Positions 45,911-54,807 of a DNA stretch of 64,000 nucleotides are shown here, piece after piece. This DNA comes from Dyadobacter sp. Leaf189 (lineage in GTDB: Bacteria; Bacteroidota; Bacteroidia; Cytophagales; Spirosomataceae): NCBI RefSeq assembly GCF_001424405.1, contig NZ_LMPS01000001.1, forward strand, positions 67,263 to 131,262. The letters are read 5' to 3'. The number at the start of each line of letters is the position of its first letter. Within the stretch, counting starts at the first letter, position 1. The translations under genes and the position numbers were made by a program. Below the pieces are notes generated by a model. The model had not been told where the DNA came from. It made no database searches and saw only the letters and a list, made by a program, of their open reading frames with translations.

Positions 45911-46366
45911 TTAGAGAATGCCTACCTGAACTTCGGTAATGTTGCCGGCCGGATTTTCAAAATCCATGTGAATGTAAATCTCACGATTCTGGCCAGAGGG
46001 AATTTTGTTTTTGGTGCCCAGCTCTGAAAATATTTGCCCATAAACACTCCCGAGGCCGCTCCATTCTCCCTGCAATTCGTGCGAGATACATTGAAACGGT
46101 TCCAGAAGTTTCAATCTGAACTCGGAGTCAGTAAGTGGTGCCGAGGGGCTCACCGGCAGTGCGATCGTGAGCTTGAACACTGTTTCCGGATTCCCGTCAG
46201 CGCCTTCATAAATCCAGAATACAGGTCCCGTAATTTCCAGATCGTTTTGTACCGCATCACTGTAAAGCCGCCGGGCGACCACGCGGACAAATTCGGCGAG
46301 CGCATTCAGGGAAGTTTCAGTCTCAAAATAAAGAACATGAAGCGGATAAATTGTTTTCAGTTGCAT
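45911..46366 (-). CDS. GyrI-like effector-binding domain protein
   Basis: A 151-residue single-domain protein resembling the GyrI/AraC effector-binding fold: first strand LKTIYPLHVLYFET, helix ALAEFVRVVARRLYSD, ITGPVFWIYEGAD (~43-55), VFKLTIALPV (~62-71) and a last REIYIHMDFENP...EVQVGIL block. No DNA-binding domain is present, so it is likely a stand-alone ligand-binding protein. Lies between PAP2 and tag genes. Family assignment is by pattern only. Confidence 0.6.
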   Translation of the reverse strand: MQLKTIYPLHVLYFETETSLNALAEFVRVVARRLYSDAVQNDLEITGPVFWIYEGADGNPETVFKLTIALPVSPSAPLTDSEFRLKLLEPFQCISHELQGEWSGLGSVYGQIFSELGTKNKIPSGQNREIYIHMDFENPAGNITEVQVGIL

Positions 46367-46428
46367 AAGCTGAGGTTTTAAGTTCAGGCAAATAAAAACA
46401 CCCCGAATGACAGCCCTATGTCAGCAGG

Positions 46429-47112
46429 TTAGTAAGCAGGTGTACTTTTTCTTTTCCGCGACACCTTTTGTTTAAGCCAGGGATAGCTGATGTAAAAAAC
46501 CTTTGTTGCCCCCATTCCTATTCCGGCACCCATAAGCACATCGGCCAGCCAATGTTTATTGTTTAAAATACGCATGGCACCTACTGCAGTGGCAGTTCCG
46601 TAGCCTCCAATGCTATAAAGAACACTTCTGCCTCCATACTCCTGATGCAGGATCTCTGCATTTGCAAAAGCAGTGGTGGTATGTCCGGAAGGAAATGAAT
46701 GGTTATCCTCTCCATCTGGTCGCGGGTATTTTACTGCCCGTTTGAGCCCCTGAGTTACTACCTGGGCGCCGATGTTCGAAAGTAATGCAAGTATAACCTG
46801 ATCGTCCAGCGAATGTTTCCCCTTCACACCCGCTGAGGCGAGTCCAAGGCTCACAATACCAGGAGCGTAGGGAAGAAAATCATCTGCATTGGTATGAAAT
46901 CCAGGATACTGAGACCGTACTTCCCTTTGCAGGCTGCGGCTGACCTTTCCCTGTACAACCAATCCTGCAACAGCCAACGAAACCGGCGGGATAATATCTC
47001 CTGCCTTTACCCGCCACAAGGTAGAATCCTGCTGTGCCGACACCGTTTGCGGCAGCAGATTGCAGCAAATCAATAAGGTCAGGATCTGAATTCGCGCTGC
47101 TTTGAAGATCAT
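46429..47112 (-). CDS. PAP2-family membrane phosphatase
   Basis: A 227-residue exported or membrane phosphatase. The PAP2 motifs are present: KRAVKYPRP (~124-132), SFPSGHTT (~138-145) and RILNNKHWLADVLMG (~177-191). An N-terminal hydrophobic stretch (ILTLLICCNLLPQTVSA) is probably a signal sequence. Substrates may be lipid-phosphates such as undecaprenyl pyrophosphate or lipid A phosphates. Its ATG overlaps kdsA by 4 bp, which hints at a role in LPS. Confidence 0.83.
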   Translation of the reverse strand: MIFKAARIQILTLLICCNLLPQTVSAQQDSTLWRVKAGDIIPPVSLAVAGLVVQGKVSRSLQREVRSQYPGFHTNADDFLPYAPGIVSLGLASAGVKGKHSLDDQVILALLSNIGAQVVTQGLKRAVKYPRPDGEDNHSFPSGHTTTAFANAEILHQEYGGRSVLYSIGGYGTATAVGAMRILNNKHWLADVLMGAGIGMGATKVFYISYPWLKQKVSRKRKSTPAY

Positions 47113-47921
47113 AGGATAGCCTCTCTCACGCGAACAAGCCTTTCCAGCAAACCTTCTAATTGATCCAGCGGAAGCATATTTGCACCATCAGATTTTGCTT
47201 CTGAAGGATTAAAATGGGTTTCGATAAACAGCCCGTCTGCACCTACTGCTATTGCCGCCTTGGCGATCGTCTCAATCAACTTCGGCTTGCCGCCGGTTAC
47301 CCCTGAACTTTGATTTGGCTGCTGCAGGGAATGCGTGCAGTCCATTACAACCGGTACTCCGAATGCAGCCATTTCAGGCAGGTTTCTATAATCCACAACA
47401 AGGTCGCCGTAGCCGAAACTATTGCCCCGATCAGTCAGGATTACCTGGCATTGGGGGTTGACTTCATGAATTTTTTCGGCTGCAAACTTCATTGAAGCGC
47501 CTGAAAGAAACTGTCCTTTCTTCACATTTACAGCTTTTCCTGTCTGCGCGGCGGCGGCCAGCAGCTCGGTTTGCCGGCAAAGAAATGCGGGTATCTGCAG
47601 TACATCCACGTACTCAGCAGCCATGGCAGCCTCGTGAGATTCATGAATGTCGGTGACGGTAGGGACCCCAAATGTTTCGCCTACTTCCCGAAGTATTTTT
47701 AAAGCTTTCTCGTCTCCGATGCCTGTGAAAGAGTCAATTTTTGTGCGGTTGGCTTTGCGGTAGGAACCCTTGAAAATGTACGGTATTTGTAGCCTGGTGG
47801 TCACATTGACGATATTTTCAGCTATTCGAAGTGCCATATCCCGGCCTTCTATCGCGCAGGGGCCGGCCATGAGAAAGAACTGCTGCGAGTCGGTATTTTT
47901 TAGATTTGCAATTGAAATCAT
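47109..47921 (-). CDS. kdsA: 3-deoxy-8-phosphooctulonate synthase (KDO8P synthase)
   Basis: Condenses PEP and arabinose 5-phosphate to KDO 8-phosphate for LPS inner core. The 270-residue length is normal; FFLMAGPCAIEGRDMALRIAE (~15-35), FKGSYRKANRTKIDSFTGIGDEKAL (~50-74), DRGNSFGYGDLVVDYRN (~164-180) and DCTHSLQQPN (~193-202) are family signatures. First gene of the minus-strand run kdsA, PAP2, GyrI-like, tag. kdsB and waaA are not in the window. Confidence 0.95.
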   Translation of the reverse strand: MISIANLKNTDSQQFFLMAGPCAIEGRDMALRIAENIVNVTTRLQIPYIFKGSYRKANRTKIDSFTGIGDEKALKILREVGETFGVPTVTDIHESHEAAMAAEYVDVLQIPAFLCRQTELLAAAAQTGKAVNVKKGQFLSGASMKFAAEKIHEVNPQCQVILTDRGNSFGYGDLVVDYRNLPEMAAFGVPVVMDCTHSLQQPNQSSGVTGGKPKLIETIAKAAIAVGADGLFIETHFNPSEAKSDGANMLPLDQLEGLLERLVRVREAIL

Positions 47922-48086
47922 ATCTCAAAAACGCTTTTAATTAAATATTTGGTGAATGTACACTTATACCGGATGTTCTCCAGACCGCAAAAAGAAATCG
48001 GGAAATGAACACCTGATAAGGAGCTGATTTTCTGCTTTTTTTATTTTAGAAGCAATAATTGCAATAAAAATAAGGCAGTAAAAAAA

Positions 48087-48115
48087 TTTTGAAAAAGTGA
48101 ACTGAAATATCTTTC
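48087..48115 (+). promoter_or_regulatory. Candidate promoter for acpP
   Basis: TTTTG (48087-48091) and TATCTTTC (48108-48115; one mismatch from TAnnTTTG) with a 16-bp spacer, ~35 bp before the acpP ATG. The spacer is shorter than the usual ~19 bp, so it is tentative. Confidence 0.35.
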
Positions 48116-48149
48116 TTTGTTGCGATTTTAACCAAAAAGTGATTATAAA

Positions 48150-48386
48150 ATGTCAGCAATTGCAGAAAGAGTTAAGCAAATTATCGTCGAGAAACTCGGC
48201 GTAGAAGAGTCGGAGGTTACACCGGAAGCAAACTTCCAGAACGACTTGGGAGCGGACTCTCTAGACACCGTTGAATTGATTATGGAGTTTGAAAAAGAAT
48301 TCAATCTATCTATTCCTGACGACCAGGCAGAGAACATTGGTACAGTAGGCCAAGCTGTTGCATATCTGGAAGAGAACGTGAAGTAA
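48150..48386 (+). CDS. acpP: Acyl carrier protein
   Basis: A 78-residue acidic four-helix ACP. The phosphopantetheine site is [17 protein letters not shown] (~32-48; Ser at ~37). It carries growing acyl chains in fatty acid synthesis. Followed by fabF (45 bp) and rnc, a classical cluster order. Start ATG 48150. Confidence 0.96.
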   Translation: MSAIAERVKQIIVEKLGVEESEVTPEANFQNDLGADSLDTVELIMEFEKEFNLSIPDDQAENIGTVGQAVAYLEENVK

Positions 48387-48431
48387 TTCGGTCTTTAAGC
48401 CAGTTATCATCTTCAATTTCTGTCCTTTTTT

Positions 48432-49685
48432 ATGAGTTTTAAGCGAGTTGTGATTACAGGAATGGGTGCATTGACGCCCATCGGGAATGATGTTTCTACC
48501 TTTTGGACAAATCTGGTTGCGGGGGTAAGCGGCGCAGCGCCAATTACAAAATTTGATGCTGAGAAGTTTCGCACCCGTTTTGCCTGTGAAGTCAAGGGAT
48601 TGGACATCAATACTTACATCCCGCGACAGGAAGCACGTAAAATGGACCCGTTTACTCAGTACGCCGTTATTGCTGCAGACGAAGCTATGAAGGACGCCGG
48701 CTTTGACGTAGATAAGCTTGATCTCGACAAAGCCGGTGTAATTTGGGGCTCAGGAATTGGGGGGCTTAAAACTTTCGAGGAAGAAGTGATGAACTTCTCC
48801 GAGAATGGAAAAACACCTCGTTTTAATCCTTTCTTTATCCCTAAAATGATCGTTGACAGTGCATCGGGAGTACTCTCGATCCGTTACGGTTTCAGGGGGC
48901 CAAATTTTATTACAGTATCCGCCTGCGCCTCAGCAACTAATGCGCTGATTGATGCATTCAATTATATCAAGCTTGGTATGATGAATGTGTGTATCTCCGG
49001 CGGCTCCGAAGCAGCCATTACTATTGCTGGTGTAGGAGGCTTCAATGCGCTGAAAGCACTTTCCGAGAGAAACGATAGTCCGGAAACGGCCTCACGCCCT
49101 TATGACAAAGACCGCGATGGTTTTGTTTTGGGAGAAGGTGGTGCCGCTCTTATCCTGGAAGATCTGGATCACGCAAAAGCCAGAGGAGCAAAGATTTACG
49201 CTGAAATGATCGGCGCAGGCATGTCTTCGGATGCTTATCACATTACTGCACCACACCCTGAGGGACTGGGCGCATACATGGTAATGAAAAATGCATTGGA
49301 AAACGCCGGATTGCAGCCGTCAGATATCGACTACATCAATACCCACGGTACTTCCACGCCGATCGGCGATCCGCAGGAAATTAAGGCAATTGAGACCTTC
49401 TTCGGAGAGCACGCTTATAATCTGAACATCAGCTCTACCAAGTCTATGACCGGACACTTGCTCGGAGGAGCAGGTGCGATCGAGGCTGCTGCCTGCATAA
49501 TGGCGATCAAAGATCAGATTGTACCGCCTACGATCAACCATTTTACAGATGATCCGGAAATTAATCCAAGACTAAATCTTACTTTTAACAAAGCTGAGAA
49601 GCGCAAGGTAGATATTGCCTTGAGTAACACTTTTGGATTTGGAGGTCACAATGCATCAGTCATTTTCAAAAGGTATGAAGACTGA
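48432..49685 (+). CDS. fabF: 3-oxoacyl-ACP synthase II
   Basis: Beta-ketoacyl-ACP synthase II elongating acyl-ACP with malonyl-ACP. 417 residues; the Cys nucleophile is in VSACASATNALIDAF (~161-175), the two active-site His in NTHGTSTPIGD (~301-311) and SMTGHLLGGAG (~338-348), and GFGGHNASVIF (~402-412) is present. The start MSFKRVVITGMGALTPIGN is standard. Between acpP and rnc. Confidence 0.95.
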   Translation: MSFKRVVITGMGALTPIGNDVSTFWTNLVAGVSGAAPITKFDAEKFRTRFACEVKGLDINTYIPRQEARKMDPFTQYAVIAADEAMKDAGFDVDKLDLDKAGVIWGSGIGGLKTFEEEVMNFSENGKTPRFNPFFIPKMIVDSASGVLSIRYGFRGPNFITVSACASATNALIDAFNYIKLGMMNVCISGGSEAAITIAGVGGFNALKALSERNDSPETASRPYDKDRDGFVLGEGGAALILEDLDHAKARGAKIYAEMIGAGMSSDAYHITAPHPEGLGAYMVMKNALENAGLQPSDIDYINTHGTSTPIGDPQEIKAIETFFGEHAYNLNISSTKSMTGHLLGGAGAIEAAACIMAIKDQIVPPTINHFTDDPEINPRLNLTFNKAEKRKVDIALSNTFGFGGHNASVIFKRYED

Positions 49686-49699
49686 TAAACTTTCTACAA

Positions 49700-50446
49700 T
49701 TGGCAAAGCGAATTCTTATACCGATACTTTCTCTTTTCCGTACCGGAAGTGCTGAGGATAAAAAATTTAAGGAGTCCATTGCACACGTAATCGGTGACCG
49801 CCCCTCCAATTTAGGCGTTTACCAGCTCGCTTTCCGCCATACTTCTGCATCTAAGGAAACTGCTATCAAAGGTTTCAGGGAATCAAATGAAAGACTTGAA
49901 TACCTGGGCGATGCAGTACTGGGTATGGTAGTTGCAGAATTTCTTTTTACCAAATACCCCTACAAAGACGAAGGTTTTCTCACTGAAATCCGCTCCCGGA
50001 TTGTTAACAGGGAGTCCTTAAATCAAATATCACGTAAGCTGGGCCTCGACAGGCTGATCGAATACGATGGAAACCGCCGCGGTATGTCGCCGCGCTCTTC
50101 CATGTACGGAGATGCGCTTGAAGCATTTGTAGGCGCTATTTACCTGGATAAAGGTTTTCGGTTCACGAGAACATTCATCATCAGCAAGCTAATTACGCAT
50201 TATGATCTGGACAGCATTATCCAGAACAATGCAAACTTCAAAAGCCTCATCATCGAATGGGCGCAACGCGAAGGCAAGGAAATCCGCTTCGAAATACTCG
50301 AAGAACGCGGTACCCGCCACCACCGCGAATTCATTTCCCAAATACTCGTTAATGACGAGCCTTTCGCTACCGGCAACGGTTTCACCAAAAAGAAAGCAGA
50401 GCAATCTGCATCTGAGCAGGCTTGTGCAATTCTTGAATTGCGATAA
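49700..50446 (+). CDS. rnc: Ribonuclease III
   Basis: Double-stranded RNA endonuclease for rRNA and mRNA processing. 248 residues: the signature ERLEYLGDAVLGMVV (~64-78), the SMYGDALEAFVGAIYLDKG block (~134-152) with catalytic Asp/Glu, and a C-terminal dsRNA-binding domain (~170-245) ending FTKKKAEQSASEQACAIL. Start TTG 49700 fits the family's N-terminus, with fabF ending 14 bp earlier; a short basic lead (AKRILIPILSLF) precedes the domain. No other good start is seen. Confidence 0.92.
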   Translation: MAKRILIPILSLFRTGSAEDKKFKESIAHVIGDRPSNLGVYQLAFRHTSASKETAIKGFRESNERLEYLGDAVLGMVVAEFLFTKYPYKDEGFLTEIRSRIVNRESLNQISRKLGLDRLIEYDGNRRGMSPRSSMYGDALEAFVGAIYLDKGFRFTRTFIISKLITHYDLDSIIQNNANFKSLIIEWAQREGKEIRFEILEERGTRHHREFISQILVNDEPFATGNGFTKKKAEQSASEQACAILELR

Positions 50447-50661
50447 GCAACACTCTGTGCTTTAAACGGCCCCATCCTGTCATTTTACAGGTTTGTTCAA
50501 TCGAGATCGGACATTCTGTCGCTTATATTTCCTTTACACCGCAGCTTTCGGACTTTTTGTCTTGTTGTTATCCATTTTTTTAACCCGGAATGGAAGTTGA
50601 TAATATCACTGCATACCACGAAGGTTAAAACTGGAAATTAAAAACATAAAATCTTATAGCA

Positions 50662-51093
50662 ATGAGCACATTAGTTAAAACCCAATTTGCAACTCCTTCT
50701 TACCTGAACGGATTTTTTGGAAAAGACCTTTTCAATGAATTTAACACACCAGCTTTCTCGGGAAGTGTACCGGCTGTGAATGTGGTGGAAAGTAAAGAAG
50801 GTTTCCGTATCGAAGTAGCCGCTCCGGGTTTACAGAAGTCGGACTTTAAATTGAACCTTGAAAAAAACCAGCTGACGATCTCTGCGCACAAAGAGCAGAA
50901 AAGTGAGGAAGCAGGGGAGAAATATACTCGCAGAGAGTTCAAATACAACTCGTTCCAGAGGACTTTCACATTGCCGAATTCAATTGACGGCGAGAAAATT
51001 GAAGCTAATTATGCCGATGGGATTTTGAGCATCTTGCTACCAAAAAGGGAAGAAGCGAAAGAGAAACCTGCCCGTCAGATCGAAATCGCCTAA
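50662..51093 (+). CDS. Hsp20 / alpha-crystallin-type small heat-shock protein
   Basis: ATP-independent holdase chaperone of 143 residues. The alpha-crystallin domain spans ~35-130: VNVVESKEGFRIEVAAPGLQKSDFKLNLEKNQLTISA, YTRREFKYNSFQRTFTLPNSID and the C-terminal ANYADGILSILLPKRE. A 215-bp leader after rnc and a strong hairpin after it suggest separate transcription, expected for a stress gene; no clear heat-shock promoter motif was visible. Confidence 0.92.
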   Translation: MSTLVKTQFATPSYLNGFFGKDLFNEFNTPAFSGSVPAVNVVESKEGFRIEVAAPGLQKSDFKLNLEKNQLTISAHKEQKSEEAGEKYTRREFKYNSFQRTFTLPNSIDGEKIEANYADGILSILLPKREEAKEKPARQIEIA

Positions 51094-51110
51094 TTAAGTT
51101 CAGTATTACG

Positions 51111-51140
51111 GAAGGCGTTATTTTCACGAATAACGCCTTC
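51111..51140 (+). terminator. Hairpin terminator after hsp20
   Basis: A perfect 12-bp stem GAAGGCGTTATT/AATAACGCCTTC, 6-base loop, 17 bp after the hsp20 stop. The following T content (TTCTAT) is modest, so efficiency is uncertain. Confidence 0.65.
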
Positions 51141-51190
51141 TTCTATGATCAACGAAATGGCCCAAAATGCAGACAGAACTGGCAGGATAT

Positions 51191-51220
51191 TTTGGTTAGA
51201 TTTGAAATGAAATATCTTTG
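51191..51220 (+). promoter_or_regulatory. Bacteroidetes-type promoter for the DegP-like protease
   Basis: TTTG (51191-51194), 18-bp spacer, then TATCTTTG (51213-51220), an exact match to TAnnTTTG, 84 bp before the ATG. This is the best promoter match I found in the window. Confidence 0.6.
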
Positions 51221-51304
51221 TTAAATTATGTTAAACGGGCCTGATAAGGGAATAAATAGTTATTTGCTTTGCGTTAATCATTCATAAAATTAAAACCCCA
51301 ACAT

Positions 51305-52843
51305 ATGTCTATGAAAACAAATTGGAAAGGTTTAGTGTTGGTTGGGTTGATTTCAAGTGCGTCAACTCTTGCCGGCTTTAAACTATTAGGTCCGGACAGC
51401 GGCACGAATGTGATTTTCAAAGAAGCCCCTGCCGAATCTATTGCACGTTTTACCTCAACAGGCACGCCGGTAGGTGCACCTGGCGATTTCGTCTACGCAG
51501 CAGAAGCAACTACTCCAACGGTTGTGCACATAAAGTCAACAATGACCCGCCAGGCTTATCGCGGAGGCGGGCAGCAGATCCCGGATATTTTCAGGGACTT
51601 CTTCGGAGATGATTTTGGAGGCAGCCAGCGCGGTCCCCAATCTCAGGAAGCTTCGGGCTCTGGTGTTGTAATTTCAGCTGACGGTTACATTGTAACAAAC
51701 AACCACGTTGTGGAAGGTGCACAGGAGCTGGAAGTGACTTTGCATAACAAGAGAAAATACAGAGCGAAAGTAATCGGAACCGACCCTTCTACGGATATTG
51801 CCGTAATTAAAGTGGAAGCGAAAGATCTTCCTGCGGTGACCTTGGGTAACTCCGATGCAGTGAAAGTAGGAGAATGGGTAGTGGCAGTCGGTAACCCTTT
51901 TAACCTGGAATCAACAGTTACTGCCGGTATCGTTAGTGCAAAAGGCCGGGGTCTTGGGATCATTGGTCAATCACGCCGCAATGGTGTGACACCGGCTTCT
52001 GCAAGCGCAGGAGATTCGCCGCTTGAATCTTTTATTCAGACTGACGCAGTTGTAAACCCTGGAAACAGTGGTGGTGCACTTGTGAACCTTAAAGGTGAGT
52101 TGATTGGTATCAATACCGCGATCGCGAGCCCGACAGGTAGCTTTGCAGGTTATGCTTTTGCAGTTCCTTCCAGCATTGTGAAGAAAGTGTCCAGTGACCT
52201 AATCAAATTTGGTAATGTACAACGCGGATACCTTGGCATTCAGCTGGACGATCTTGACAGCAGAAAAGCAGAAGAGTATGGAGTGAAAGTGAATGACGGT
52301 GTTTACGTACGTGAATTCACTGAAAACAGCGCAGCAAAAGCAGGCGGTGTAAACAAAGGCGACGTGATCGTGAAAGTAGATGGAATGGATATCCATTCTG
52401 TTCCTGAGCTGCAACAATCAATCGGCTTGCACAAGCCTGGCGATAAAGTGAACCTGACTGTAAACCGTGATGGCAAGGAAAAAGACCTGAGCATTACGCT
52501 ACGCAACAGGACAGGCGGTTCTGATATCATCAAACGCGATGAAACCGCTGCGATCATGAATGTGCTGGGTGCACAATTCGGTAACCTGAGCGACGCGGAA
52601 AAACAACGTTTGTCCAGATATAAAATCGAAGGTGGTGTAAAGGTAGTTTCTATTGAAGGCGGCAAGTTTGCCCGCTCGCAGGTGGAAGAAGGATTTATCA
52701 TCACCAAAGTAAATGGAAAGGCAATCCGTACCGTGAAGGAGTTTGAAGCGGCAATTGCCGGCAAAGAAGAGTCAATGGTAACATTCGAGGGGCTTTACCC
52801 TGATGCACCTTACGATGTATTCTCTTTCGGATTCAGATTGTAA
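51305..52843 (+). CDS. Do/DegP-family trypsin-like serine protease with two PDZ domains
   Basis: Periplasmic HtrA-type protease-chaperone, 512 residues. An N-terminal hydrophobic stretch (GLVLVGLISSASTLAGF, ~9-25) serves as signal or anchor. Catalytic triad: His in NNHVVEGA (~138), Asp in STDIAVIKV (~163), Ser in NPGNSGGALVN (~259). Two PDZ regions follow (~305-400 and ~430-510), the first with GYLGIQLDD and the second ending VTFEGLYP. An alternative start two codons later is possible. A terminator shared with rluB lies downstream. Confidence 0.9.
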   Translation: MSMKTNWKGLVLVGLISSASTLAGFKLLGPDSGTNVIFKEAPAESIARFTSTGTPVGAPGDFVYAAEATTPTVVHIKSTMTRQAYRGGGQQIPDIFRDFFGDDFGGSQRGPQSQEASGSGVVISADGYIVTNNHVVEGAQELEVTLHNKRKYRAKVIGTDPSTDIAVIKVEAKDLPAVTLGNSDAVKVGEWVVAVGNPFNLESTVTAGIVSAKGRGLGIIGQSRRNGVTPASASAGDSPLESFIQTDAVVNPGNSGGALVNLKGELIGINTAIASPTGSFAGYAFAVPSSIVKKVSSDLIKFGNVQRGYLGIQLDDLDSRKAEEYGVKVNDGVYVREFTENSAAKAGGVNKGDVIVKVDGMDIHSVPELQQSIGLHKPGDKVNLTVNRDGKEKDLSITLRNRTGGSDIIKRDETAAIMNVLGAQFGNLSDAEKQRLSRYKIEGGVKVVSIEGGKFARSQVEEGFIITKVNGKAIRTVKEFEAAIAGKEESMVTFEGLYPDAPYDVFSFGFRL

Positions 52844-52856
52844 TAGCAATAGATTG

Positions 52857-52898
52857 AAACAAAACGAGGCTGCGAATTCCGCGGCCTCGTTTTGTTTT
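52857..52898. terminator. Bidirectional terminator between degP-like and rluB-like genes
   Basis: The arms AAACAAAACGAGGC and GCCTCGTTTTGTTTT pair perfectly over ~14 bp with a 13-base loop; T-rich on both strands, lying between convergent stops at 52843 and 52902. Confidence 0.87.
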
Positions 52899-52901
52899 GT
52901 A

Positions 52902-54509
52902 TCAAAGCATATATTTGAGCTTGACAACCTCTTTCTCACTCAAAAACCGCCATTTACCTCTTGGCAGGTCTTTCTTATTCAAACCTGCAAAAACGGTCCG
53001 GTCCAGCTTCTGGACTTCATAACCCAATTGCTCAAACATCCGGCGAACAATCCGGTTGCGACCACTGTGGATTTCAAGTCCTACCACCATTGCATCAGGA
53101 GTCACGATACCAACTTCATCGGGGCGAATAAAACCGTCTTCCAGATCTACCCCGTGCTGTAACCGCTCGAAATCTTCTGTTGTGATTGGTTTATCCAGCT
53201 CAGCCTGGTAAATCTTCTTGATCCCACTTGAAGGGTGCGTCAGCTTTTCGGCGAGTTCACCATCGTTAGTCAGCAATAGCAAGCCTGTTGTGTTCCTGTC
53301 CAAACGACCCACCGGGTACACACGCTCATTACACGCGCCTTTGATCAGGTCCAAAACAGTTTTACGCTCTTCCGGATCGTCCGTTGTAGTGATATAATCC
53401 TTCGGTTTGTTGATCAGGATATAAACCATTTTCTCAGGATTAAGCGCCTTTTTGCCGTATTTGACAACGTCGCTCATCTTGACTTTATAACCCATTTCGG
53501 TAATCGTTTTTCCATTTACCGAAATCTGGCCGGAAGAAATCAGATCATCAGCTTCCCTGCGCGAACAGATACCTGCATTCGCGATATAGCGGTTCAGCCT
53601 GATGTCAGTGCTGATTTCTTCTTTTTTTTTTGGAGCTATCTTCTTCTCATAATCTTGCAGATTGTAGCGGGGTGCTGTCTCATATCTGCCCACTCTGCGG
53701 TCCAATCCGCTTCTGTCTTCGGCATCAGGTGCTCTTTCTTCTCGCGGAGCTCTCTCGTCCCTTACTGGTCTTTCGCCTCTTGGCGCTCTTTCATCGCGTC
53801 CGGATCTATCACTTCTCGGTGCCCGCTTGTCGCTTTGATCCCGATTTTCTCTCGGTCTGAAACCTTCACGCGGCGCTCTTTCTTCACGTCCGAAACTCTC
53901 TCTTGGCGCTCTGTCACCATCCTCTCTTGCCCTGAAATTTTCTCTCGGTCCGCCTTCTCTGGATTCTCTAGGACGGAACTCATTTCTGTCTTCCCTCTTC
54001 CCGAATGCAGGTCTTCCTTCCGGCCTGAACTCACGTGTTTTATCAAAACGTGGCCTTTCATCCCTGTCGGAAGATGTTCTTCTGTCTGAAAAAGGCCTTC
54101 TTTCTGAATTTTCATCTGTACTGCGTGGTCGGAACGGGCGGCTTTCTCCTGATTCAGGTTTTCTGAAAGACCTTTTCTCTCCCTGGAAGCCCGAATCTTT
54201 TTTGAAACCACCGGCATTTCCGAAGGGTTTGTCCTTGCGGAAACCACCTTGTTCGCGATTGAAACGCGGCCTGTCATCTGCTGGTTTTTCGTGTCCGAAG
54301 CTTGGACGTGATTTGGCTGGCTTGTTTTCCTGTGCTGAGAATTTCAGACTGGATTTTTTAACACTCGGCTTACTGAAACGGCTTTCAGTTTCTGGCTTTG
54401 GTTTTCTGAATGAATTACCGCCGCCGCCGCTGCTTTTGCGGAAGGATTTGTCCCCTCCACCCGAAGACTGGCCACCTGCCGGTCTCGAATTGTTTGTTCT
54501 TTTTCTCAT
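52902..54509 (-). CDS. RluB/RsuA-type rRNA pseudouridine synthase with a long charged N-terminal tail
   Basis: The C-terminal ~240 residues are a pseudouridine synthase: S4 domain LNRYIANAGICSRREADDLI (~302-321), catalytic GRLDRNTTGLLLLTNDGEL (~396-414; Asp nucleophile) and SGRNRIVRRMFEQLGYEV (~487-504). Residues 1-~290 are a disordered tail rich in Arg, Gly, Glu, Asp and Ser with repeated RDERAPR-type units. A run of ten A's (minus strand) at 53622-53631 lies exactly at the tail/S4 boundary. Tailed forms occur in Bacteroidota; the tail may bind rRNA or partners, which is inference. The RluB versus RluE/F choice is not settled. Confidence 0.85.
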   Translation of the reverse strand: MRKRTNNSRPAGGQSSGGGDKSFRKSSGGGGNSFRKPKPETESRFSKPSVKKSSLKFSAQENKPAKSRPSFGHEKPADDRPRFNREQGGFRKDKPFGNAGGFKKDSGFQGEKRSFRKPESGESRPFRPRSTDENSERRPFSDRRTSSDRDERPRFDKTREFRPEGRPAFGKREDRNEFRPRESREGGPRENFRAREDGDRAPRESFGREERAPREGFRPRENRDQSDKRAPRSDRSGRDERAPRGERPVRDERAPREERAPDAEDRSGLDRRVGRYETAPRYNLQDYEKKIAPKKKEEISTDIRLNRYIANAGICSRREADDLISSGQISVNGKTITEMGYKVKMSDVVKYGKKALNPEKMVYILINKPKDYITTTDDPEERKTVLDLIKGACNERVYPVGRLDRNTTGLLLLTNDGELAEKLTHPSSGIKKIYQAELDKPITTEDFERLQHGVDLEDGFIRPDEVGIVTPDAMVVGLEIHSGRNRIVRRMFEQLGYEVQKLDRTVFAGLNKKDLPRGKWRFLSEKEVVKLKYML

Positions 54510-54807
54510 TTTAGGAATGCAGTATCACTACTGGGATTTTTTCCTCTTAACAAATTGCTTGTAACTGAAAGTTAATTTGTGGTATATTTTCCGACATTAA
54601 TGCCACCAAAATCAGTTAGCCAGCGTATCTGATCATCAGAAAGTGTTGATAATTTATAGATTAGCCTGCAAAGATACGCCAATTTTCCGGTTAAATATTT
54701 CGCGGCCATTTTATGTCAAAAGTCATAAAGCAACGTTTATTAGTACTATCAGCGAAATGCCGGTTACAAGGCTTTCGGATCTAAATCTTCAATGAACGAT
54801 ATCGTAT
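54510..54807. other. Intergenic gap before the acetoacetate-CoA ligase gene
   Basis: 298 bp between the divergent rluB-like and acetoacetate-CoA ligase genes. AT-rich near 54560-54700. I see no clear promoter pair, RNA gene or repeat. Confidence 0.5.

Noticed and set aside
53762..54277. 171-residue second frame on the same strand within the pseudouridine synthase tail
   Set aside because: A by-product of the repetitive tail DNA; composition follows the real frame.
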